From positions 1,054,001 to 1,118,000 of the forward strand of contig CP083650.1 of the NCBI GenBank assembly GCA_020099315.1: a stretch of DNA of 64,000 nt, in the 5' to 3' direction. The stretch comes from Citrobacter europaeus (GTDB lineage Bacteria; Pseudomonadota; Gammaproteobacteria; Enterobacterales; Enterobacteriaceae). This document shows positions 51,791 to 61,280 of this stretch, piece by piece; within the stretch, counting starts at the first letter, position 1; each line of letters begins with the position of its first letter. A program made the position numbers and the translations under genes. The notes under the pieces are model-generated. The model was not told the origin of the DNA. It saw only the letters and a program-made list of their open reading frames with translations, and did no database searches.

Positions 51791-54145
51791 ATGAATCCTG
51801 AGCGTTCTGAACGCATTGAAATCCCCGTATTGCCGTTGCGCGATGTGGTGGTTTATCCGCACATGGTCATACCCTTATTTGTAGGGCGGGAAAAATCTAT
51901 CCGTTGTCTGGAAGCGGCTATGGACCATGATAAAAAAATCATGCTGGTCGCACAGAAAGAAGCGTCAACGGATGAGCCGGGTGTAAACGATCTTTTCACC
52001 GTCGGGACCGTGGCCTCTATTCTGCAGATGCTGAAACTGCCTGACGGCACCGTAAAAGTGCTGGTCGAGGGGTTACAGCGCGCGCGTATTTCTGCGCTGT
52101 CTGACAACGGCGAGCATTTCTCTGCGAAAGCGGAGTACCTTGACTCGCCAGCCATTGATGAGCGCGAACAGGAAGTGCTGGTGCGTACCGCTATCAGCCA
52201 GTTCGAAGGCTATATCAAGCTGAACAAGAAAATCCCACCAGAAGTGCTGACGTCGCTGAACAGCATTGACGATCCTGCACGTCTGGCGGACACCATCGCT
52301 GCACACATGCCGCTGAAACTGGCTGACAAGCAGTCCGTGCTGGAGATGTCCGACGTTAACGAACGTCTGGAATATCTGATGGCGATGATGGAGTCTGAAA
52401 TTGATCTGCTGCAGGTTGAGAAACGCATTCGCAACCGCGTGAAAAAGCAGATGGAAAAATCCCAGCGTGAGTACTATCTGAACGAGCAGATGAAAGCCAT
52501 TCAGAAAGAGCTCGGCGAGATGGACGATGCGCCGGACGAAAACGAAGCGTTGAAGCGTAAAATCGACGCGGCGAAAATGCCGAAAGAGGCAAAAGAGAAA
52601 GCGGAAGCAGAACTGCAGAAGCTGAAAATGATGTCTCCGATGTCCGCGGAAGCGACCGTAGTGCGTGGCTACATCGACTGGATGGTTCAGGTACCGTGGA
52701 ATGCGCGTAGCAAGGTCAAAAAAGACCTGCGTCAGGCGCAGGAAATCCTCGATACTGACCACTACGGTCTGGAACGCGTCAAAGATCGTATCCTTGAGTA
52801 TCTCGCGGTTCAAAGCCGTGTGAACAAAATCAAGGGACCGATCCTGTGCCTGGTTGGGCCGCCGGGGGTAGGTAAAACTTCTCTGGGACAGTCCATCGCT
52901 AAAGCCACCGGACGTAAATATATTCGTATGGCGCTGGGCGGCGTGCGTGATGAAGCTGAAATTCGCGGTCACCGCCGGACCTATATTGGCTCTATGCCGG
53001 GTAAACTGATCCAGAAAATGGCTAAAGTGGGCGTTAAAAACCCGCTGTTCCTGCTCGATGAGATCGACAAAATGTCTTCTGACATGCGTGGCGATCCGGC
53101 TTCCGCACTGCTTGAGGTGCTGGATCCAGAGCAGAACGTGGCGTTCAGCGATCACTACCTGGAAGTGGACTACGACCTCAGCGACGTGATGTTCGTTGCG
53201 ACCTCTAACTCCATGAATATTCCAGCGCCGTTGCTGGATCGTATGGAAGTGATCCGTCTGTCCGGTTATACCGAAGACGAGAAGCTGAACATTGCTAAAC
53301 GTCACCTGTTGCCGAAACAGATTGAGCGTAATGCGCTGAAAAAAGGAGAGCTAACGGTCGACGATAGCGCCATTGTGGGCATTATTCGTTACTACACCCG
53401 TGAAGCCGGCGTGCGTAGTCTGGAGCGCGAAATCTCCAAATTGTGCCGTAAAGCGGTGAAACAGCTGCTGCTCGACAAGTCGCTGAAACACATCGTGATC
53501 AATGGTGATAACCTGCACGATTACCTGGGCGTTCAACGCTTTGACTATGGCCGCGCGGACAACGAAAACCGCGTTGGTCAGGTAACGGGTCTGGCGTGGA
53601 CGGAAGTGGGCGGCGATCTACTGACTATCGAAACCGCCTGCGTACCGGGTAAAGGTAAGCTGACCTACACCGGTTCGCTGGGTGAAGTCATGCAGGAATC
53701 CATTCAGGCAGCACTGACCGTGGTGCGGGCGCGTGCGGAAAAACTGGGTATTAATCCGGACTTTTACGAAAAACGCGACATCCACGTTCACGTACCTGAA
53801 GGGGCGACGCCGAAAGATGGTCCAAGTGCGGGTATTGCCATGTGTACCGCGCTGGTGTCTTGTCTGACCGGTAACCCGGTACGCGCCGACGTGGCGATGA
53901 CCGGCGAGATCACCCTGCGTGGTCAGGTTCTGCCTATTGGTGGTTTGAAAGAAAAACTGCTGGCGGCACACCGTGGTGGTATTAAAACGGTCTTAATTCC
54001 AGACGAAAACAAACGTGACCTGGAAGAGATTCCGGACAACGTGATTGCCGATCTGGACATCCATCCGGTGAAACGCATTGAGGAGGTTCTGACGCTTGCG
54101 TTGCAAAATGAGCCCTCCGGAATGCAGGTTGTGACCGCAAAATAG
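51791..54145 (+). CDS. lon: Lon protease
   Basis: ATP-dependent serine protease that degrades misfolded proteins and regulators such as SulA. 784 residues as in E. coli, starting MNPERSERIE at 51791 after AGAGAG. N-terminal substrate domain to about 310, AAA+ module with Walker A GPPGVGKT near 356-363 and LLDEIDK, then the protease domain with S679 in KDGPSAGIAM and K722 in GGLKEKLLAA. Heat-shock promoter upstream, terminator downstream. Confidence 0.98.
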   Translation: MNPERSERIEIPVLPLRDVVVYPHMVIPLFVGREKSIRCLEAAMDHDKKIMLVAQKEASTDEPGVNDLFTVGTVASILQMLKLPDGTVKVLVEGLQRARISALSDNGEHFSAKAEYLDSPAIDEREQEVLVRTAISQFEGYIKLNKKIPPEVLTSLNSIDDPARLADTIAAHMPLKLADKQSVLEMSDVNERLEYLMAMMESEIDLLQVEKRIRNRVKKQMEKSQREYYLNEQMKAIQKELGEMDDAPDENEALKRKIDAAKMPKEAKEKAEAELQKLKMMSPMSAEATVVRGYIDWMVQVPWNARSKVKKDLRQAQEILDTDHYGLERVKDRILEYLAVQSRVNKIKGPILCLVGPPGVGKTSLGQSIAKATGRKYIRMALGGVRDEAEIRGHRRTYIGSMPGKLIQKMAKVGVKNPLFLLDEIDKMSSDMRGDPASALLEVLDPEQNVAFSDHYLEVDYDLSDVMFVATSNSMNIPAPLLDRMEVIRLSGYTEDEKLNIAKRHLLPKQIERNALKKGELTVDDSAIVGIIRYYTREAGVRSLEREISKLCRKAVKQLLLDKSLKHIVINGDNLHDYLGVQRFDYGRADNENRVGQVTGLAWTEVGGDLLTIETACVPGKGKLTYTGSLGEVMQESIQAALTVVRARAEKLGINPDFYEKRDIHVHVPEGATPKDGPSAGIAMCTALVSCLTGNPVRADVAMTGEITLRGQVLPIGGLKEKLLAAHRGGIKTVLIPDENKRDLEEIPDNVIADLDIHPVKRIEEVLTLALQNEPSGMQVVTAK

Positions 54146-54177
54146 TGACCTCGCGCAAAGAGCACTAATAAAAACAG

Positions 54178-54214
54178 GGCTGGCAGGCCATTTCGGACTT
54201 GCCAGCCTTTTTTT
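54178..54214 (+). terminator. Terminator of lon
   Basis: GGCTGGCA / TGCCAGCC stem around a 14-nt loop with seven Ts after it. Confidence 0.9.
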
Positions 54215-54353
54215 GTATAGCTAATTTAGATGACGGATTGGGCTTGCCATCATTAACGGGTGTTGTAAGGGCATGGCAGGCCTGATATAACTGCTGCGCG
54301 TTCGCACTTTGAAGGATTCAGGTGCGATATAAATTATAAAGAGGAAGAGAAGA

Positions 54354-54626
54354 GTGAATAAATCTCAACTGATCGACAAAATTGCTGCAGGGGCTGATAT
54401 CTCTAAAGCTGCGGCTGGACGTGCGTTAGATGCAATTATTGCTTCTGTTACTGAATCTCTGAAAGAAGGTGATGACGTAGCGCTGGTAGGTTTTGGTACT
54501 TTTGCCGTTAAAGAGCGTGCTGCCCGTACTGGTCGCAACCCGCAAACAGGTAAAGAGATCACCATCGCCGCGGCTAAAGTACCGGGCTTCCGTGCAGGTA
54601 AAGCACTGAAAGACGCGGTAAACTAA
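54354..54626 (+). CDS. hupB: DNA-binding protein HU-beta
   Basis: 90-residue nucleoid protein that forms HU heterodimers with HupA. GTG start, as in E. coli, after AGAGGAAGAG. The DNA-binding arm GRNPQTGKEITIAAAKVP and dimer core GFGTFAVKERAARTG are intact. An E. coli difference is G for S in KVPGFRAGK. Confidence 0.98.
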   Translation: MNKSQLIDKIAAGADISKAAAGRALDAIIASVTESLKEGDDVALVGFGTFAVKERAARTGRNPQTGKEITIAAAKVPGFRAGKALKDAVN

Positions 54627-54659
54627 GTGATTTCCCCTTTGGGGATGTGACGAAGTACA

Positions 54660-54690
54660 AGGGCGCATCGACTGATGTGCCTTTTTTATT
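54660..54690 (+). terminator. Terminator of hupB
   Basis: GGCGCATC / GATGTGCC stem (one G-T pair) with a GACT loop and six Ts. Confidence 0.88.
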
Positions 54691-54893
54691 TGTAATTCCG
54701 GTACTTTCTACGCGTTGTGGGCTGACAATTGCCCCTGTTTCTTGTCACAATAGACCTTTGTGCGCAGCGTTCAGGAAACGCTATGCTGCGTGAAGCATAT
54801 ATACTCAAAATCCTTGCCGCCGTTGTTGTGCCTGCGCGCAGGCGGCTTGAGAGATAACGCGTATAGTCATCTACAGCGGAGTGTGGTTACACC

Positions 54894-56768
54894 ATGATGG
54901 ACAGCTTACGCACGGCTGCTAACAGTCTCGTGCTCAAGATTATTTTCGGTATCATTATCGTGTCGTTCATTTTGACCGGCGTGAGTGGTTACCTGATTGG
55001 CGGGGGCAATAACTTCGCCGCCAAAGTGAATGGCCAGGAGATCAGCCGCGGGCAGTTCGAGAATGCGTTCAACAGCGAACGTAACCGCATGCAGCAACAG
55101 CTGGGCGATCAATACTCCGAACTGGCTGCGAACGAAGGCTACATGAAAACGCTGCGTCAGCAGGTGCTGAATCGTCTTATTGACGAAGCGCTGCTGGATC
55201 AGTACTCCCACGAGCTTAAGCTCAACATCAGCGACGATCAGGTCAAACAGGCTATTTTCGCCACGCCTGCGTTCCAGGTGGACGGCAAATTTGATAACAA
55301 CCGCTACAACGCGATTGTTAATCAGATGGGTATGACCGCCGATCAGTACGCTCAGGCATTACGTAATCAGCTCACTACCCAGCAGCTGATCAACGGTGTT
55401 GCCGGTACGGACTTCATGCTGAAAGGCGAAACGGACGAGCTGGCGGCGCTGGTTGCACAGCAGCGTATCGTTCGCGAGGCGACGATTGACGTTAACGCAC
55501 TGGCCGCGAAGCAGTCTGTTACCGAGCAGGAAGTTGCCAGCTACTACGAGCAAAATAAAAACAACTTTATGACGCCGGAACAGTTCCGCGTGAGCTACAT
55601 CAAGCTGGACGCCGCTGCTATGCAGGAGACGGCCAGCGATGCGGATATTCAGTCTTACTACGACCAGCATCAGGACCAGTTCACTCAGCCGCAGCGTAAC
55701 CGCTACAGCATCATTCAGACCAAAACGGAAGATGAAGCCAAAGCGGTGCTGGAGGAACTGAACAAAGGCGGTGATTTCGCTGCGCTGGCAAAAGAAAAAT
55801 CTGCTGACATCATCTCTGCCCGTAAAGGCGGCGACATGGGATGGCTGGAAGATTCCACCACTCCGGATGAGCTGAAAAGTGCTGGTCTGAAAGAAAAAGG
55901 CCAGTTGTCAGGCGTGATTAAATCTTCCGTTGGTTTCCTCGTTGCGCGTCTTGACGACGTACAACCTGCACAGGTTAAACCGCTGAGCGAAGCCCGTGAC
56001 GACATTGCGGCGAAAGTGAAGCAGGAAAAAGCGCTGGACGCGTATTACGCACTGCAGCAGAAAGTGAGCGATGCCGCCAGCAACGATAACGAATCCCTGG
56101 CGGGCGCGGAGCAGGCTGCTGGCATGAAAGCGGTTGAGACGGGCTGGTTTAGCCGTGACAGCCTGCCAGAAGAACTGAACTTCAAACCGGTCGCTGACAT
56201 CATTTTCAATGGTGGTCTGGTTGGCGAAAACGGTACGCCTGGCAGTAACTCCGACATCATCACCGTGGACGGCGATCGTGCGTTTGTACTGCGTATTGCA
56301 GAACACAAAGCCGAAGCCGTTAAGCCACTGGCTGAAGTGAAAGATCAGGTAACTGCGCTCGTTAAGCACAATAAAGCAGAGCAGCAGGCGAAGCTTGATG
56401 CCGATAAACTGCTGGCGGATCTGAAAGCCGGTAAAGGCGATGAAGCGATGAAAGCGGCGGGTCTGAGCTTTGGCGAAGCGAAAACCCTGAGCCGTACCGG
56501 GCAGGATCCGCTGAGCCAGGCGGCCTTTGGCCTGAGCCTGCCAGCGAAAGACAAACCGAGCTACGGCGTGGCGAACGATATGCAGGGTAATGTTGTTCTG
56601 CTGGCGCTGGACGAGGTGAAAGCCGGTTCTATGCCTGAAGCGCAGAAGAAAGCGATGGTTCAGGGGATTACCCAGAACAACGCGCAGATTGTCTTCGAAG
56701 CGCTGATGAGCAACCTGCGTAAAGCCGCAAAAATTAAAGTCGGTGACGCGCTGGAACAGCAGCAATAA
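54894..56768 (+). CDS. ppiD: Periplasmic folding chaperone PpiD
   Basis: Membrane-anchored periplasmic chaperone at the exit of SecYEG. 624 residues (E. coli 623). A short cytoplasmic N-terminus and one helix (IIFGIIIVSFILTGV) precede a SurA-like N domain. A parvulin-type domain lies at about 265-355 (RYSIIQTKTEDEAKAVLEEL), which in E. coli lacks isomerase activity, and a C-terminal domain follows. Monocistronic, with a terminator after it. Confidence 0.97.
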   Translation: MMDSLRTAANSLVLKIIFGIIIVSFILTGVSGYLIGGGNNFAAKVNGQEISRGQFENAFNSERNRMQQQLGDQYSELAANEGYMKTLRQQVLNRLIDEALLDQYSHELKLNISDDQVKQAIFATPAFQVDGKFDNNRYNAIVNQMGMTADQYAQALRNQLTTQQLINGVAGTDFMLKGETDELAALVAQQRIVREATIDVNALAAKQSVTEQEVASYYEQNKNNFMTPEQFRVSYIKLDAAAMQETASDADIQSYYDQHQDQFTQPQRNRYSIIQTKTEDEAKAVLEELNKGGDFAALAKEKSADIISARKGGDMGWLEDSTTPDELKSAGLKEKGQLSGVIKSSVGFLVARLDDVQPAQVKPLSEARDDIAAKVKQEKALDAYYALQQKVSDAASNDNESLAGAEQAAGMKAVETGWFSRDSLPEELNFKPVADIIFNGGLVGENGTPGSNSDIITVDGDRAFVLRIAEHKAEAVKPLAEVKDQVTALVKHNKAEQQAKLDADKLLADLKAGKGDEAMKAAGLSFGEAKTLSRTGQDPLSQAAFGLSLPAKDKPSYGVANDMQGNVVLLALDEVKAGSMPEAQKKAMVQGITQNNAQIVFEALMSNLRKAAKIKVGDALEQQQ

Positions 56769-56808
56769 CCGAGGCTGCTCGCAAAAAATTGCAAAAAGTT
56801 GTATCGAC

Positions 56809-56832
56809 AAAAGGCCGCTTTCGCGGCCTTTT
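56809..56832 (+). terminator. Terminator of ppiD
   Basis: Perfect AAAAGGCCGC / GCGGCCTTTT stem with a 4-nt TTTC loop. Confidence 0.88.
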
Positions 56833-56879
56833 CCATTTCTGATATTTGCCGTTTGTCTGTCGTTGTGCACCCCGCTATC

Positions 56880-57289
<410 letters not shown>

Positions 57290-57323
57290 TAACTTGCGCA
57301 GTGGCCAATATTTGCCACACTAG

Positions 57324-57340
57324 AGAGGTCATACCAGTTA
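57324..57340 (-). promoter_or_regulatory. FadR operator upstream of fadM
   Basis: On the minus strand TAACTGGTATGACCTCT, which fits the FadR consensus ANCTGGTCNGACNTGTT at most positions, including the TGGT and GACC cores. It lies about 52 bp before fadM. E. coli fadM is a known FadR target. Confidence 0.7.
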
Positions 57341-57391
57341 TGGCCTCACTACCCTGAATATATTCCTATAAAAACGTAAGGTTCCTGCGCT

Positions 57392-57790
57392 ATGCAAACA
57401 CAAATCAAAGTTCGTGGTTTTCATCTTGATGTCTATCAGCACGTTAACAATGCCCGCTATCTGGAGTTTCTGGAAGAAGCCCGCTGGGATGGTCTGGAAA
57501 ACAGCGACAGCTTTCAGTGGATGACCGCACACAACATCGCTTTTGTGGTCGTGAATATTAATATTAACTACCGCCGACCTGCGGTGCTGAGTGACCTGCT
57601 GACCATCACCAGCCAGGTCCAACAGCTAAATGGTAAAAGCGGCGTGTTGAACCAGACCATCACCCTGGAGCCGGAAGGACAGGTGGTGGCAGACGCGTTG
57701 ATTACCTTCGTCTGCATTGATTTGAAAACGCAAAAAGCGCTGCCGCTTGAAGGGGAGTTGCGCGAAAAATTGGAGCAGATGGTGAAGTAG
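57392..57790 (+). CDS. fadM: Long-chain acyl-CoA thioesterase FadM
   Basis: 132 residues as in E. coli FadM (YbaW). Hot-dog-fold thioesterase of the 4HBT class that releases stalled acyl-CoA intermediates during beta-oxidation of unsaturated fatty acids. The active-site segment is VYQHVNNARYLEFLEEARW. The FadR site just upstream predicts repression unless long-chain acyl-CoA is present. Confidence 0.96.
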   Translation: MQTQIKVRGFHLDVYQHVNNARYLEFLEEARWDGLENSDSFQWMTAHNIAFVVVNININYRRPAVLSDLLTITSQVQQLNGKSGVLNQTITLEPEGQVVADALITFVCIDLKTQKALPLEGELREKLEQMVK

Positions 57791-57809
57791 TGGCTGCGAG
57801 TGTCTGCAG

Positions 57810-57836
57810 GCCGGATAAGCAAAAGCGCCATCCGGC
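57810..57836. repeat. REP element
   Basis: GCCGGATAAGC...GCGCCATCCGGC palindrome in the convergent gap between fadM and queC. Confidence 0.82.
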
Positions 57837-57849
57837 ATCACTCAACGTA

Positions 57850-58545
57850 TTACTTTAACCCGGTTTTCTGCTTCATTGCCGCCATCACCGCCGATTTATC
57901 CGCCAGATAATGGTTCAGGCCGTTGGCGCGCAGATTACACGCCGCACAGTGACCGCAACCGTCACCTTTGATGCCGTTATAACAGGTCAGCGTTTCTTCG
58001 CGTACCAGGTCCAGCTTGCCCCAGTAATCGGCCAGTGCCCAGGTTTCGGCTTTATCGATCCACATTAACGGTGTTTCAAAGCGGATATCTTTTGCCATCC
58101 CCAGGCTTACGGCATGGTTCAGGGCTTTGACGAACTCATCGCGACAGTCCGGGTATCCGGAGAAATCCGTTTCGCAAACGCCGGTAATGACCGCTTCTGC
58201 CTGTACCTGATACGCGTAAATCGCCGCCAGCGTTAAAAACAGAATATTGCGTCCAGGCACAAAGGTGTTGGGGATGCCGTTGGCATCAGGTTCGTAATCA
58301 GGTACCGGAATGTTATCGCGGGTCAGGCTGCTGACGGCCAGTTCGCTGAGCAGCGTGACATCAAGGACTTTGTGCGCACGCGCGCCGAGTTTTAAGGCCA
58401 GGTCACGTGCGACATCAATCTCAGCGCGGTGGCGCTGACCATAATCAAAGGTCACGCAATGCACTTCATCATACTGATGCAGCGCTTGCGCCAGACAGGT
58501 TGTGGAGTCCTGGCCTCCACTGAATACAACAACGGCACGTTTCAT
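57850..58545 (-). CDS. queC: 7-cyano-7-deazaguanine synthase QueC
   Basis: Converts 7-carboxy-7-deazaguanine to preQ0 with ATP and ammonia, in queuosine synthesis, upstream of Tgt and QueA (also in this window). 231 residues as in E. coli. PP-loop VFSGGQDSTT at 6-15; zinc ligands C188, C197, C200, C203 in CYNG...CGHCAAC. Confidence 0.97.
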   Translation of the reverse strand: MKRAVVVFSGGQDSTTCLAQALHQYDEVHCVTFDYGQRHRAEIDVARDLALKLGARAHKVLDVTLLSELAVSSLTRDNIPVPDYEPDANGIPNTFVPGRNILFLTLAAIYAYQVQAEAVITGVCETDFSGYPDCRDEFVKALNHAVSLGMAKDIRFETPLMWIDKAETWALADYWGKLDLVREETLTCYNGIKGDGCGHCAACNLRANGLNHYLADKSAVMAAMKQKTGLK

Positions 58546-58610
58546 GGCTTTTCCTGACTAGTAACGAAAGCGCTTATGGTAGCGCCTGGGCGTGTCGCCG
58601 ACCAGCTTCT

Positions 58611-60311
58611 TCACGCTGAAGGCGGCGGTAGCCAGGCTTCGGTAAACTCGAACCAGCCGCGAGGGTTCAGGCGTACGCCGTTCACACCTGGAGGGGCGCT
58701 AATACGATAGTGATAATTGAACAGCGGCGTCAGGGTAGCATCATGCATCAGCGTGGCGAAAACTTGTTGTAAAGCCGCGTGACGATCGTCTTCATCAGCC
58801 TGAATTTGCAAGGCATCCAGAGTGGTTTGCAGATGAGTATAAGCCGGCGCGCTCAATACGTGTGACCAGAGCTGATCGCAGCGCAGCCACTGTTCGAGGG
58901 TATATTCAGGCGCTTCGCCAATTAGCCTGTCGCCCATCATCAGGTCGGCCTGGGCTAAAGGATGATCGCCATCCCAGTTCTTGGCATTATGAAAAATAAG
59001 CGTTAATTCACAACCGAGCAGCGCCAGCGCCTGGCGAAGCTGTTCAGCCATCGCATGCAGTTCTACCGGCAGATGATAGGCCAGCGTTAGTTTTTTCGGC
59101 AGCGTTACCTCGTCCAGTTCATCCCATTGTGGGATAGTCCATCCTGGCAGCAGCGCATTGCTTGGCGTAATCAGGTTTTCATCCACTTCAAGCGTTTGTA
59201 GCAGGGAAGAGCGGTGGATAATATTGACCAGTCGGCGGGCCTGCTGCGTATTCAGGCGCGCGCTTTTTCTGAGCGTAAGATAGCAAAAACCGAGGCTGAT
59301 GCCGCTGCTTACCTGGCTTAGCATGGGCAATTCTTCGGGCTTACCAATCGCAATTTGCACCGGATGGCGACAGCTGGTGCCCAAATCCTGGGAGAAGAGT
59401 TGCGGGGTTATCCAGTATTCAATGGCTTTTAGCAGCGGATGACTCAGGTGGTAGTGATCGTGACTTTCGATACGCACCAGTTCAGGAGTAAACAGCGTCA
59501 ATCGGAACGGACCAGTACCCACAAACGGATGTTCAGGATGCGCCAGATGACTGCTGTAGCTTGCCAGACGATGCGCCAGCCAGAAGTCGGGGCGATGCAG
59601 AATAAAGGTCAGGCACTGGGGATGCGTCACTTCAATGCGCTTCACGCTGATAAACAGCTTATTCAGCGCGGGTAGCGCTAACAGCTTCTGCAATTGTTGA
59701 TGTAGCTGCGTGCTGCTGACCGCATCGCCGTTATGCCAGTGCAGGGTGGAACGAATATAGAAATCCCAGTGCAGGCCATCGGCGGAGATATTCCAGTGGT
59801 GGGCTAAATCTCCGCAGGGGCGTTGCGTCTTGCTGTCGAACCGTGTCAGTCCAGAAAATAGTTGTCCGGCGAGATGCTGCTCCGCGCGACCGGGGAGAAA
59901 TCCAGGGTGCAAAGGGTCGAGCTGGCGGTAGTAGGGGATACGCAGGGTTGGCGTGTCGTTTTGCCACTGACCTCCCATAAACGGCTGTAGCAACGTTCTT
60001 AATTCGCCTGGCGCCAGTTGAGCCAGTTCAAGTACGCTGAGCTGTTCTCCCTTTTGCAGCGCCTGTTCCATCATGGTGTTGCGCAGCGAATCTGGCGTCA
60101 CCAAAAAACGTAGCAGCCCGCGTTTCCCGCGCCCCGACTGAGCGTACCACTCCAGCCAGCCAGCATCCTGCGCTTGCTTTAGCAAGGTTCGCACGTGGCG
60201 CTCGCTGCAAAAACAGCGTTTGGCCAGTTCGCCCACGGTCACTGACTGTGGTTCGCCGTTCGACGGTTGCCACAGGCGCTGGTACTGATTCAGTCGATTC
60301 AATAATCGCAT
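58611..60311 (-). CDS. ybaE: SgrR-family regulator YbaE
   Basis: 566 residues as in E. coli YbaE. N-terminal HTH (about 20-60: TVGELAKRCFCSERHVRTLLKQA) fused to a solute-binding-protein family 5 domain, the architecture of SgrR. Presumed transcription regulator with an oligopeptide- or sugar-binding-protein-like sensor; targets and ligand unknown. The start is the ATG at 60311 (MRLLNRLNQ). Divergent from cof. Confidence 0.92.
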   Translation of the reverse strand: MRLLNRLNQYQRLWQPSNGEPQSVTVGELAKRCFCSERHVRTLLKQAQDAGWLEWYAQSGRGKRGLLRFLVTPDSLRNTMMEQALQKGEQLSVLELAQLAPGELRTLLQPFMGGQWQNDTPTLRIPYYRQLDPLHPGFLPGRAEQHLAGQLFSGLTRFDSKTQRPCGDLAHHWNISADGLHWDFYIRSTLHWHNGDAVSSTQLHQQLQKLLALPALNKLFISVKRIEVTHPQCLTFILHRPDFWLAHRLASYSSHLAHPEHPFVGTGPFRLTLFTPELVRIESHDHYHLSHPLLKAIEYWITPQLFSQDLGTSCRHPVQIAIGKPEELPMLSQVSSGISLGFCYLTLRKSARLNTQQARRLVNIIHRSSLLQTLEVDENLITPSNALLPGWTIPQWDELDEVTLPKKLTLAYHLPVELHAMAEQLRQALALLGCELTLIFHNAKNWDGDHPLAQADLMMGDRLIGEAPEYTLEQWLRCDQLWSHVLSAPAYTHLQTTLDALQIQADEDDRHAALQQVFATLMHDATLTPLFNYHYRISAPPGVNGVRLNPRGWFEFTEAWLPPPSA

Positions 60312-60411
60312 ATAAACCCGGAACAATTCATTTTATCTATTCACTATTACTTCCGTATATCTCAGGTGATACTGAATCACAAGTTAACCGCGTCACAGTG
60401 TGGAGAAAGAA

Positions 60412-61230
60412 ATGGCTCGTCTGGCTGCATTTGATATGGATGGCACCCTTTTGATGCCGAATCACCATTTAGGTGACGAAACGCTTTCAACGCTGGCGCG
60501 CCTGCGTGAACGAGATATCACCCTGACCTTTGCCACCGGTCGCCATGTGCTGGAGATGCGCCATATTTTGGGTTCTGTGTCACTGGACGCTTTTTTGATC
60601 ACGGGTAACGGCACGCGTATTCACTCTCTTGAGGGCGATGTGCTGCACCGTCAGGATCTGGATCCGAATGTTGCGGATATCGTGCTACATCAGAAGTGGG
60701 ATACCACCGCCAGCATGCATGTCTTTAATGACAACGGTTGGTTCACCGGACAAGAGATCCCCTCGCTGCTGCAGGCGCATGTATATAGCGGATTTCGCTA
60801 CCAGATTGTCGATGTGAAACGTATTCCTGCTCATCAGGTCACGAAAGTTTGTTTCTGCGGCGATCATGACTCCCTGATCCAATTACGCATTCAGCTGAAT
60901 GAAGCGCTGGGTGAACAGGCGAATCTCTGTTTTTCCGCGTTTGATTGTCTTGAGGTACTGCCGTTGGGCTGTAACAAAGGATCTGCGCTGGCGGTACTAA
61001 GCGACCACTTAGGTTATTCAATGGCCGAGTGTATGGCGTTTGGCGATGCCATGAACGATCGCGAAATGTTAGGCAGCGTTGGTCGCGGTCTGATTATGGG
61101 TAACGCGATGCCGCAACTGATTGCCGAACTGCCTCATTTATCGGTGATTGGGCATTGCCGCAATCAGGCAGTATCACACTTTTTGACGCATTGGCTGGAC
61201 AATCCGCATCTACCTTATTCCCCCGAATGA
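60412..61230 (+). CDS. cof: HMP-PP phosphatase Cof
   Basis: 272 residues as in E. coli. HAD-superfamily Cof-type phosphatase that hydrolyses hydroxymethylpyrimidine diphosphate and other small phosphates. Nucleophile D8 in FDMDGTLL (with D10), Thr/Ser motif in FATGRH, Lys in CNKGSAL and acidic motif GDAMND. The ATG at 60412 follows GGAGAAAG. A strong terminator follows. Confidence 0.96.
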   Translation: MARLAAFDMDGTLLMPNHHLGDETLSTLARLRERDITLTFATGRHVLEMRHILGSVSLDAFLITGNGTRIHSLEGDVLHRQDLDPNVADIVLHQKWDTTASMHVFNDNGWFTGQEIPSLLQAHVYSGFRYQIVDVKRIPAHQVTKVCFCGDHDSLIQLRIQLNEALGEQANLCFSAFDCLEVLPLGCNKGSALAVLSDHLGYSMAECMAFGDAMNDREMLGSVGRGLIMGNAMPQLIAELPHLSVIGHCRNQAVSHFLTHWLDNPHLPYSPE

Positions 61231-61245
61231 GAGATCCCTTCCAGC

Positions 61246-61274
61246 AAGCCAGACTTCGCGTCTGGCTTTTTTTT
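61246..61274 (+). terminator. Terminator of cof
   Basis: AAGCCAGA / TCTGGCTT with a 7-nt loop and eight or nine Ts; also sits just after the convergent PLP enzyme gene. Confidence 0.92.
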
Positions 61275-61280
61275 ATCCTG

